In this document: piece by piece, positions 1-6,097 of the stretch
Position numbering within the stretch: position 1 is the first letter of the stretch
How the letters are laid out: each line of letters begins with the position of its first letter
Assembly: GCA_027621895.1 (NCBI GenBank)
Contig: JAQCAK010000107.1
Location: 1-6,728, forward strand
Source of the DNA: Pseudomonadota bacterium
Lineage (GTDB): Bacteria > Pseudomonadota > Gammaproteobacteria > Pseudomonadales > Azotimanducaceae
Direction: 5' to 3'
DNA: 6,728 bases
Notes under the pieces: generated by a model
Told to the model about the DNA's origin: nothing
Databases searched by the model: none
What the model saw: only the letters and a program-made list of their open reading frames with translations
Made by a program: the position numbers and the translations under genes

Positions 1-1
1 T

Positions 2-1222
2 TCAGACGCCGGCGTGAAGGACATGGTCAGGCGCGCGCTGCTGCCATGGCTCAACGCCTTCAAGTTCATGCACACCTACGCCAGTATCGACAACTGGAAG
101 CCGGACCCCACCCGGGCAGATTCCAGCAATATCATGGACCAGTGGATCCTCTCGCGGCTGGAATCGCTGAAAGCCACTGTGGCCCAGGAAATGGAAAGCT
201 ACCGCCTGTACAACGTCGTGCCGGCCCTGTTCGAGTTTATCGAAGACCTCACCAACTGGTACATCCGGCTGAACCGGGCGCGCTTCTGGGTCACCGGTGA
301 CACCGAGGACAAGCTGGATGCGTACCAGACGCTGTATACCACCCTGTATGAGCTGAGTCTGTCGATGGCGCCCTTCGCGCCCTTCCTGTCCGAGACCATC
401 TACCAGTCATTGCGTGATTTTCCGGCGGAAAACCAGCCTGAATCTGTACACCTTTGCCAGTATCCGGAAGCAAACACCCGCCGGATCAAACCCCTGCTCG
501 AACAGGCCGTTACCCGCATGCAGCACATCATTCTGCTGGGACGCCAGAAGCGCAACCAGGAAAAGGTGAAGGTGAAGTATCCGGTGGGTCAACTGACAGT
601 ACTTCACCGGGATACCGCACTGCTGGACGAAATCAGCCGGCTGGAGGACTATCTGAAGGCCGAACTCAATGCCAAGGAAGTCCACTATTCAACCGAGGAA
701 CAGGACTTCATTCATCTGTTTGCGAAACCCAACTCCCCGGTACTTGGCAAGCGCCTTGGCAAACGATTCAAGGACTTCAAGGCGAAGATCGAATCACTTG
801 ATTCGACAACCATCGACCAGTTCCAGGCAGCGGGCCGAATCGAGATTGATGGCGAGACCTTCGAAGGTGAAGACATTCTTGTCTTTCGCGAGGCCCTCGA
901 AGGTACCAACGCGGTCTCTGACCGGTTTATCTCCATCGACATGGACTGCACCCTGAATGAAGCCCTGGTCAGGGAAGGACTCGCGCGCGAGGTCATTAAC
1001 CGTATCCAGAAGTCCCGGAAAGAACTGAATTTCAACGTCAGCGACAGGATTCAGCTCAAGGTGGCTGCCACGGGCCAGCTGGGTGAGGCCATTACTGCCC
1101 ACGCGGACTATATAAAAGCAGAAACCCTGGCTGTATCGCTGGATATCTCGGGCGAGGAATTGCCGTTGACCTTCGACATCGAGGGAGAAACGCTGAAGCT
1201 GGGGATGAGCCTGGCCGGCTGA
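2..1222 (+). CDS. ileS: Isoleucyl-tRNA synthetase, type 2 (eukaryote-like), C-terminal part; 5' end outside window
   Basis: Class Ia synthetase that charges tRNA-Ile with isoleucine in the cytoplasm. The reading frame is open from base 2, so 406 C-terminal residues are visible. The Rossmann catalytic core, the editing domain and the HIGH and KMSKS motifs lie upstream. The first residues (SDAGVKDMVRRALLPWLNAF) match the segment just after the KMSKS loop in this family. Next comes the helical anticodon-binding domain, with the hallmark NWYIRLNRARFW at fragment residues 85-96. The last part is the DUF5915-like region typical of type 2 enzymes, with RIQKSRKELNFNVSDRI from about residue 334. The C-terminal Cys4 zinc finger of the common bacterial type 1 enzyme is absent; the protein ends LTFDIEGETLKLGMSLAG. 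The ATG/GTG codons near the window start are internal, not the true start. Its stop abuts the stop of the convergent histidine kinase gene. The usual gammaproteobacterial neighbour lspA does not follow. The identity is recognised from memory of the family; the type 2 assignment is well supported by the C-terminus. Confidence 0.95.
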   Translation, partial: SDAGVKDMVRRALLPWLNAFKFMHTYASIDNWKPDPTRADSSNIMDQWILSRLESLKATVAQEMESYRLYNVVPALFEFIEDLTNWYIRLNRARFWVTGDTEDKLDAYQTLYTTLYELSLSMAPFAPFLSETIYQSLRDFPAENQPESVHLCQYPEANTRRIKPLLEQAVTRMQHIILLGRQKRNQEKVKVKYPVGQLTVLHRDTALLDEISRLEDYLKAELNAKEVHYSTEEQDFIHLFAKPNSPVLGKRLGKRFKDFKAKIESLDSTTIDQFQAAGRIEIDGETFEGEDILVFREALEGTNAVSDRFISIDMDCTLNEALVREGLAREVINRIQKSRKELNFNVSDRIQLKVAATGQLGEAITAHADYIKAETLAVSLDISGEELPLTFDIEGETLKLGMSLAG

Positions 1223-3085
1223 TCATTCCAGCGGGCTGATGGAGGAATCCTGGTGGCGCGAACGCGCAATCGCGGCGTTGACTGTCTCCAGCAGCACGTC
1301 CACGCTGAAGGGCTTCTTGATAAAGTAGGCATTGGGATCTCTGCCGATATCGGCAATAACCTGCTCCTGGTGGTATCCGCTGACCAGAATCACGGGTTTG
1401 TTCAGGCCACTGGATCGAATGTCGCGATAAACCTCTGTGCCGGACAGCTTTGGCATCGTACAGTCCAGCACAAAAACATCATAGCTCGCACCGTCCTCGT
1501 GGATGGTACGCAGCGCCTCGCGACCGTCCTCCACTGACACCAGTTCGAAATTGTCGCTTTCAAGAATAGAGGCGATCAGGCTGCGAATGCGCGAATCATC
1601 ATCTGCCAGCAGTACCCTGCCCTTGCCGGCCGGGCGGCTGCCCGCAGTCCGGCTCCCGGGCGGGAGGGCATCACGAAATGCCAGAATGGGCAGGTAAACC
1701 GTAAAAACTGCACCCTCACCCGGTGCAGATTCCACATGGATAAACCCCTTGTGCTGGCGGACGATGCCGGAGAGCGATGACAAGCCCAGCCCGCGACTCT
1801 CGTCTTTACCGGAATAGAAAGGATCAAAAATACGGGCAATCTCCTCGGCCGCCATGCCCGAACCGGTATCCCGAATCCGCAGGTACACGTAGCTGCCCGG
1901 TTCCCTTTCCTGCGAAAAAAGGCACTGGGACAGCAGTGACTCATTCACCTCACTGACGCCGGTCGATATCTCGATATCACCCTGGTCCTCTATCGCGTCG
2001 ACGCTGTTTGCAACCAGGTTCATGATGACCTGGCCCAGCTTCACCGCATCACCACGCACAAACGGCAGGTCGCCCGATATCCTGTTCACCAGGTGAATTT
2101 TCGGCGGCACGATGGAGTTCACCAGACCCGACATGTTGTCCACCACCCGGGAAAGATCCAGCGACTCAAACTCAATCGCTCCCTTGCCCGCATACATCAG
2201 CATCTGGGAAGTCAGATCAACCGCCTGCCTTGCACCCGACATCACCATGTACAGATCCTTGCGCACTTCTGAATCCGGCGGCAGTTTCTTGATGGCAACG
2301 CTGGTATACCCAAGAATACTGGTGAGCATGTTGTTGAAGTCATGGGCAATACCACCTGCCAGCAAACCCAGGCTTTCAAGTTTCTGTGCCTGGGAAAACT
2401 GCAGTTCCAGGCGACGATTCTCCTGTTCAGACAGCGCGAGGCGTTCCCGCTGCTGCGCCAGGTCGAGCAGAATCCATTCCGAGCAGATCACTGCAAAAGC
2501 ACCGCATGCTCCAAGCAGAGACAGGAGACCGGCAGAATAGGCCGCCAGAAAAGCGGTCGAGGTACGATCCAGCTGGGTCATGGCAATGAGCGCCAGGGTA
2601 TGAACGCCCAGCATGGTGGCCAGGAACAGAAAGCCGGTGGACGTTGAGATATCCAGTCTGAAAATAAAGTAGACCCCGGCCAGCAGCAGCAGGATGCCCG
2701 GGCCCTCTGCCAGCAGCCAGTGATCCTGGCCGGAGAGAGGCAGGAACGAGCCCGCAATGCCCAGCACCGGCACCAGCAACAACAGGGCAAGCAAAGGCAC
2801 GAGGGGCACGGCGCGTTTCAGTACGTGCATCACCGCAACAAAAATGCAGGCGATCGACAGGAACTTCAGCGGAATTGACGCAAACAGCAGCAGGTTGGAA
2901 TCCTGCAGCGCACCCGTAATCAGCAGCCCCTGTCGAAACAGTTCCAGCACCAGGGCAAAGGCAGCGAACTTCAGGTGCGGAAATCCCAGACTTCGATGCA
3001 GGTGCACCAGCCCGACAATGGATATCAGGTAGAAGAAGCCGACGAATCCTAGGGTCAGCAGCAGTTCCTGGGAGGAAAAAGGCAT
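1223..3085 (-). CDS. Membrane hybrid sensor histidine kinase with C-terminal receiver domain
   Basis: Two-component sensor of 620 residues at the inner membrane. Residues about 8-205 form roughly seven hydrophobic segments (near 8-29, 39-60, 64-88, 93-115, 129-144, 150-170 and 178-205). I do not recognise this as a named sensor module, so the signal is unknown. A short charged, coiled-coil-like linker (about 208-240) leads to the kinase core. The H-box AGGIAHDFNNMLTSILGY has the phosphoacceptor His248, in HPK4 style. The N-box MNLVANSVDAIED holds Asn356/Asn360, followed by DTGSGM (Asp406), DPFYSGK and RGLGLSS. The C-terminal receiver (about 490-610) has the acidic cluster Asp495-497, acceptor Asp541 in VFVLDCTMPKLSG, Ser569 and Lys591. 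All key residues are intact and no DNA-binding output domain is present, so phosphate may pass to an Hpt protein elsewhere. The start is uncertain: ATG at 3085 fits the first membrane helix, but neither it nor the upstream ATG (3133) and GTG (3157) has a clear Shine-Dalgarno. The gene is divergent from the amidase and convergent with ileS. Confidence 0.93.
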   Translation of the reverse strand: MPFSSQELLLTLGFVGFFYLISIVGLVHLHRSLGFPHLKFAAFALVLELFRQGLLITGALQDSNLLLFASIPLKFLSIACIFVAVMHVLKRAVPLVPLLALLLLVPVLGIAGSFLPLSGQDHWLLAEGPGILLLLAGVYFIFRLDISTSTGFLFLATMLGVHTLALIAMTQLDRTSTAFLAAYSAGLLSLLGACGAFAVICSEWILLDLAQQRERLALSEQENRRLELQFSQAQKLESLGLLAGGIAHDFNNMLTSILGYTSVAIKKLPPDSEVRKDLYMVMSGARQAVDLTSQMLMYAGKGAIEFESLDLSRVVDNMSGLVNSIVPPKIHLVNRISGDLPFVRGDAVKLGQVIMNLVANSVDAIEDQGDIEISTGVSEVNESLLSQCLFSQEREPGSYVYLRIRDTGSGMAAEEIARIFDPFYSGKDESRGLGLSSLSGIVRQHKGFIHVESAPGEGAVFTVYLPILAFRDALPPGSRTAGSRPAGKGRVLLADDDSRIRSLIASILESDNFELVSVEDGREALRTIHEDGASYDVFVLDCTMPKLSGTEVYRDIRSSGLNKPVILVSGYHQEQVIADIGRDPNAYFIKKPFSVDVLLETVNAAIARSRHQDSSISPLE

Positions 3086-3112
3086 GATTACTGGGTGACG
3101 GGTATCGTTCGA

Positions 3113-3140
3113 TGGAGAGCTGCAGTATGCCATATATAAT
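3113..3140 (+). promoter_or_regulatory. Putative sigma-70 promoter for the amidase gene, within the 86-bp divergent control region
   Basis: A perfect -10 hexamer TATAAT lies at 3135-3140. With a 16-bp spacer, a weak -35 (TGGAGA, 4 of 6 consensus bases) lies at 3113-3118. The predicted transcript would start near 3147, leaving a leader of about 25 nt before the ATG at 3172. That argues against the longer amidase starts at 3112 and 3133. The pentamer TGCAG occurs at 3121-3125 and 3140-3144, flanking the -10; because the first copy sits in CTGCAG, it also forms an inverted pair CTGCA/TGCAG. This could be a small operator, but the arms are short. The opposite strand must hold the histidine kinase promoter in the same stretch; I see no convincing hexamer pair there. 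No experimental evidence. Confidence 0.5.
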
Positions 3141-3171
3141 GCAGGACAATAACTCACGGGATGAGAGAAAC

Positions 3172-4557
3172 ATGACCGAGCTGGGACAGTGGCGAATCAG
3201 GGACCTCGCGAATGCGATTCGCGAGCGGAAAATCAGTGCAGTCGAGGCCACTCGCCACTATCTGGACCGCATCGAAAAGGTCAATCCGAACCTGAATGCC
3301 GTCATTCACCTGGAGCCGGATACCGCCCTGAAGCACGCGGAACGGGCAGACCTGGCCCTGAAAGGCGGCGAAACACCCGGCAGGCTGTTCGGTATTCCCA
3401 TGACCATCAAGGACAGCCTGGACACCTATGACATGGTAACTACCTGGGGTACCAGCGGCCGGGCAGCCGTGCGGACAGGCCGGGACGCTACCTGTGTGGG
3501 CAGACTTCGGAACGAGGGCGCTATCCTGATGGGTAAAACCAATACCCCGGAATTCACGCTCGACTTCAGGACCACCAACGACCTGTTTGGCCGGACCAGC
3601 AACCCCTTTGACCTGACCCGCACGCCAGGAGGCAGCAGCGGTGGCGCAGCTGCCGCAATCGCTGCCGGCGCAACCCCTTTCGACGTGGGTACAGACACGG
3701 GCGGCAGCATCAGGCTGCCCAGCCATTTTTGCGGCATTGCCGGCCTCAAGCCCACGACCGGAAGAATTCCCTGCACCGGAAACGCACTGCCATCAACCGG
3801 GCTGCTCGCCCCGCTCACCCAGCCTGGCCCCATGGCACGGTGCGTGGATGACCTGGCGTACCTGCTGGATATCATGCACGGTCCCGACAATCAGGACCCG
3901 CACGCGGTTCCCGCAACCCTGCGTGATTACGACCTGGTCGACATTGCTCAGCTGAAAATCGGCTATCACAGCGACAACGGCATCAGTCAGCCGGACGAGT
4001 GCATCAGGGATGCCGTCGATCATGCTATCGATGCACTGCAGGCAAAGGGTATCCGCACCAAAGAAACCCGCCCCACCGGGATCGAGATGGCCGGATTTAT
4101 CTACAGCCGGCTTTTTTCAGCAGATCATGGTGATCTTATCGAAACCCTGCTGGAAGACTGTCGAACAACAACACCCTCACCGGGGGTTGCGCGACTCCTG
4201 ACCCATCGGCCGCCACCGCTGGGAGCCGCTGAATTCGCCCAGACCATCACCCTCTGGCACAACTACCAGGCTTCCATGCTCAGCTACTTTGACGACTTCG
4301 ATGTCCTGATATCACCGGTGAACGCTCACCCGGCTATTACTCATGAGGAACCCGAGGACTTCGCTGCCTACAGCTATACCACGGCCTACAACCTGACAGG
4401 ATGGCCGGCAGTCGTGATCCGAGCGGGCACCAGTCCGCTCGGATTGCCTGTCGGCATACAGGTCATCGCCTCTCCTTTTCGTGAGGATCTCTGCCTCGCG
4501 GTTGCAGCCTGGCTGGAAGCAGAGCTCGGCCAGTTTCCAGGGCCGGACTGTGAATAG
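3172..4557 (+). CDS. Amidase signature (AS) family hydrolase
   Basis: A 461-residue cytoplasmic enzyme predicted to hydrolyse a carboxamide bond. The catalytic triad of the family is complete: Lys80 in PMTIKDSLD, the cis-Ser155 in TPGGSSGGAAAA and the nucleophile Ser179 in DTGGSIRLPSHFCGIAGLKP. The spacings of 75 and 24 residues equal those known for GatA and fatty acid amide hydrolase. The C-terminal family signature NLTGWPAVVIRAG...GLPVGIQVIASPF is also present, so the protein is full length. No signal peptide is seen. It is not GatA: the GatA-specific pattern after the nucleophile is missing and no gatC or gatB is adjacent. It could be an aryl-acylamidase, a 6-aminohexanoate-cyclic-dimer hydrolase-like enzyme or a general amide scavenger; the substrate cannot be read from the sequence. 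ATG at 3172 was chosen because homologous sequence begins there (ELGQWRIRDLANAIRERKIS), a purine-rich stretch (GAGAGA, 3163-3168) precedes it and a promoter lies just upstream. It is divergent from the histidine kinase. Confidence 0.93.
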   Translation: MTELGQWRIRDLANAIRERKISAVEATRHYLDRIEKVNPNLNAVIHLEPDTALKHAERADLALKGGETPGRLFGIPMTIKDSLDTYDMVTTWGTSGRAAVRTGRDATCVGRLRNEGAILMGKTNTPEFTLDFRTTNDLFGRTSNPFDLTRTPGGSSGGAAAAIAAGATPFDVGTDTGGSIRLPSHFCGIAGLKPTTGRIPCTGNALPSTGLLAPLTQPGPMARCVDDLAYLLDIMHGPDNQDPHAVPATLRDYDLVDIAQLKIGYHSDNGISQPDECIRDAVDHAIDALQAKGIRTKETRPTGIEMAGFIYSRLFSADHGDLIETLLEDCRTTTPSPGVARLLTHRPPPLGAAEFAQTITLWHNYQASMLSYFDDFDVLISPVNAHPAITHEEPEDFAAYSYTTAYNLTGWPAVVIRAGTSPLGLPVGIQVIASPFREDLCLAVAAWLEAELGQFPGPDCE

Positions 4558-4576
4558 CAGATAAGCACAAACCAAA

Positions 4577-4605
4577 TTCATTTTAGAGCGTCTAGTACCT
4601 ATAAT
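4577..4605 (+). promoter_or_regulatory. Putative sigma-70 promoter for the tolC-protease operon, with a long leader
   Basis: The 169-bp gap 4558-4726 holds a perfect TATAAT at 4600-4605. A weak -35 (TTCATT, 3 of 6) lies at 4577-4582 with a 17-bp spacer. The spacer contains a small inverted repeat, TAGA-GCG-TCTA (4584-4594), which is a possible repressor or activator site. A start near 4612 would give a leader of about 115 nt before the tolC ATG at 4727. The leader holds only weak dyads: CTGC/GCAG at 4651-4663, and GGTGG/CCACC at 4667-4671 and 4693-4697 with a 21-nt loop. A second, poorer -10 candidate, TATGCT (4682-4687), has no visible -35. I see no rho-independent terminator for the amidase gene in this gap, so some read-through into tolC is possible. 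Confidence 0.45.
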
Positions 4606-4716
4606 GGCCCTGCCACAACGGCTCAACGCACCAGATTCACACATTATCGTCTGCAGGTAGCAGGCCGGTGGTCGACTTCGCTATGCTAGCCGCCACCTGA
4701 GCCATCCTTTGGACAT

Positions 4717-4721
4717 GGAAG
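4717..4721 (+). promoter_or_regulatory. Ribosome binding site deciding the tolC start
   Basis: GGAAG lies 5 nt before the ATG at 4727. It overlaps the competing in-frame ATG at 4715, which would itself have no purine-rich site upstream. This favours the 454-residue product with a compact signal peptide. Confidence 0.6.
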
Positions 4722-4726
4722 CAAAT

Positions 4727-6091
4727 ATGAAGTCTCCGTATTCCCGAATTTCAAGCCTGTTGTCAGCCATCCTGCTGACCTCGGTCATCGCGCCTGCAAG
4801 TGCAGCGACGCTGGAAGAAATCTACAATCTCGCCGTGGAGAACGATCCACAACTGGGCGCCGCAGAGGCTGTGTTCCTGTCAAGAAACGAGGTTGTCACA
4901 CAGAGTCGGGCCGGGCTGCTGCCAAGCGTGGGGCTGCAGGGTACGACTTCTGATGTTCGCCGCTGGATTCCGACTAACCCGCCAGCACCCACACAGAGAT
5001 TCAACGACCATGCCTGGCAGGCTGTGCTGAACCAGCCGGTGCTCAGGCTGGATGCCTGGTATCGCTTCCAGCAGGCAAAAAATGTCCAGGCAGAAGCCCT
5101 GGCGACCTTTGCAGCAGAACAGCAGAACCTGCTAGTTCGCGTTGCCGAGAGCTATTTCGCCATTCTCGAAAGCCAGGCTGCCCTCGATTCGTCCAATGCC
5201 GAGCGCAGTGCCGTTCAACGCCAGCTGGAGCAGGTGCAGCAGCGTTTCGATGTGGGCCTGGTTGCCATTACCGACGTACTGGAGTCCGAGGCTGCCTATG
5301 ACTCTTCAACGGTCAACGTTATTGAAGCCGAGGGTGCACAGACCACCAGTTTCGAACCCATTGCCAGACTGACAGGCCAGAACTTCTCCGAGATCAACGG
5401 GCTGGCGGAGGAGTTCCCGGTGAAGTCACCGGATCCCCAGAACGAAGAAGCCTGGGTCGAGATGGCGCTGGTGAACAACTATTCCGTCATCGCTGCACAG
5501 GAACGACTGAGATCAGCCGAAAAGGGGCTGCAACTCGCCAAAACCGGGCACCTGCCCACCATTGATGCCCAGGTTGCCTACGGGCACTCGGTAAACGGCA
5601 GCGTCAACCTGTTCGGTAACAAGGTGAACCAGCGATCAATGTCGCTGAACATGAACATTCCGATCTACCAGGGTGGTGGCGTCTATTCCGGCGTCAAGCA
5701 GGCAGGCTATGACCTGCAGGCAGCGCAGGAAAACCTGGATCTTATCCGCAGGCAGGTTGCAGAGAATACCCGCAGCCTGTACTCCGCAATCAACACCGAT
5801 GTGGCACGGGTCCGCGCAAGACTGCGCGGCATCGAATCAGCACAGAGTGCACTGGACGCGACAGAAACCGGTTATGAAGTCGGCACCAGGAATATCGTTG
5901 ACGTGCTGAATGCGCAGCGCAACCTGTATCTTTCACAGTTCCAGTATGCGAGCGCCCGCTACCGTTATGTGCTCGACACCCTGCGCCTGAAGCAGGTTGT
6001 GGGCACCCTTAACCCGGAAGACCTCTATGCCCTGAACGAGTTCATTGACCAATCCATTGTCGTGTCTCGTACCAGCGCTACGACTCGCTGA
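4727..6091 (+). CDS. tolC: TolC-family outer membrane efflux/secretion channel
   Basis: Outer-membrane channel of 454 residues. The family forms trimers with a beta-barrel in the outer membrane and an alpha-helical tunnel across the periplasm, and docks with RND, MFS or ABC export pumps. A Sec signal peptide is clear: a short basic start (MKSPYSR), the hydrophobic core LLSAILLTSVI and a likely cut after PASA at residue 26. The mature protein shows the internal duplication of the family. RFDVGLVAITDVLESEAAYD (173-192) and YEVGTRNIVDVLNAQRNLYL (383-402) are equivalent helix-turn motifs. Beta-rich stretches lie near 60-107 and 276-314. The end, VVGTLNPEDLYALN, is typical of the TolC subfamily. 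Length is slightly below E. coli TolC because the C-terminal tail is short. ATG at 4727 was chosen over TTG 4709 and ATG 4715 because GGAAG (4717-4721) sits 5 nt upstream and the signal peptide then starts correctly. No pump or membrane-fusion gene is in view, so its partner is unknown. The next gene follows after 6 bp. Confidence 0.95.
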   Translation: MKSPYSRISSLLSAILLTSVIAPASAATLEEIYNLAVENDPQLGAAEAVFLSRNEVVTQSRAGLLPSVGLQGTTSDVRRWIPTNPPAPTQRFNDHAWQAVLNQPVLRLDAWYRFQQAKNVQAEALATFAAEQQNLLVRVAESYFAILESQAALDSSNAERSAVQRQLEQVQQRFDVGLVAITDVLESEAAYDSSTVNVIEAEGAQTTSFEPIARLTGQNFSEINGLAEEFPVKSPDPQNEEAWVEMALVNNYSVIAAQERLRSAEKGLQLAKTGHLPTIDAQVAYGHSVNGSVNLFGNKVNQRSMSLNMNIPIYQGGGVYSGVKQAGYDLQAAQENLDLIRRQVAENTRSLYSAINTDVARVRARLRGIESAQSALDATETGYEVGTRNIVDVLNAQRNLYLSQFQYASARYRYVLDTLRLKQVVGTLNPEDLYALNEFIDQSIVVSRTSATTR

Positions 6092-6097
6092 TCCCGG

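Noticed and set aside
1256..1267. GCGC-GAAC-GCGC dyad near the convergent junction as a possible terminator
   Set aside because: The stem is only 4 bp and no T-tract follows on either strand, so it does not look like a rho-independent terminator.
1342..1355. Perfect 14-bp palindrome TGCCGATATCGGCA
   Set aside because: It lies inside the receiver domain coding for ADIG, has no loop for an RNA hairpin and no T-run, and is far from any promoter. Most likely chance.
3112..3171. Longer amidase starts at 3112 and 3133
   Set aside because: The added residues (MESCSMPYIMQDNNSRDERN) do not look like the family N-terminus, and the best promoter would start transcription downstream of both codons.
2427..3251. 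274-codon open frame on the minus strand overlapping the kinase N-terminal region
   Set aside because: It is a frame shadow of the kinase gene. The protein is rich in Ala, Arg, Gly and Cys with no recognisable domain, while the overlapping kinase frame gives coherent membrane helices and kinase motifs.
3172..4557. Reading the amidase as GatA of the tRNA amidotransferase
   Set aside because: The triad spacing matches, but all amidase-signature enzymes share it. GatA-specific sequence is missing and gatB/gatC are not adjacent.
4604..4660. 18-codon reading frame (ATG at 4604 to TAG at 4660) as a possible tolC leader peptide
   Set aside because: Its ATG overlaps the TATAAT at 4600-4605, so it lies upstream of the predicted transcript start. 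It has no ribosome binding site.
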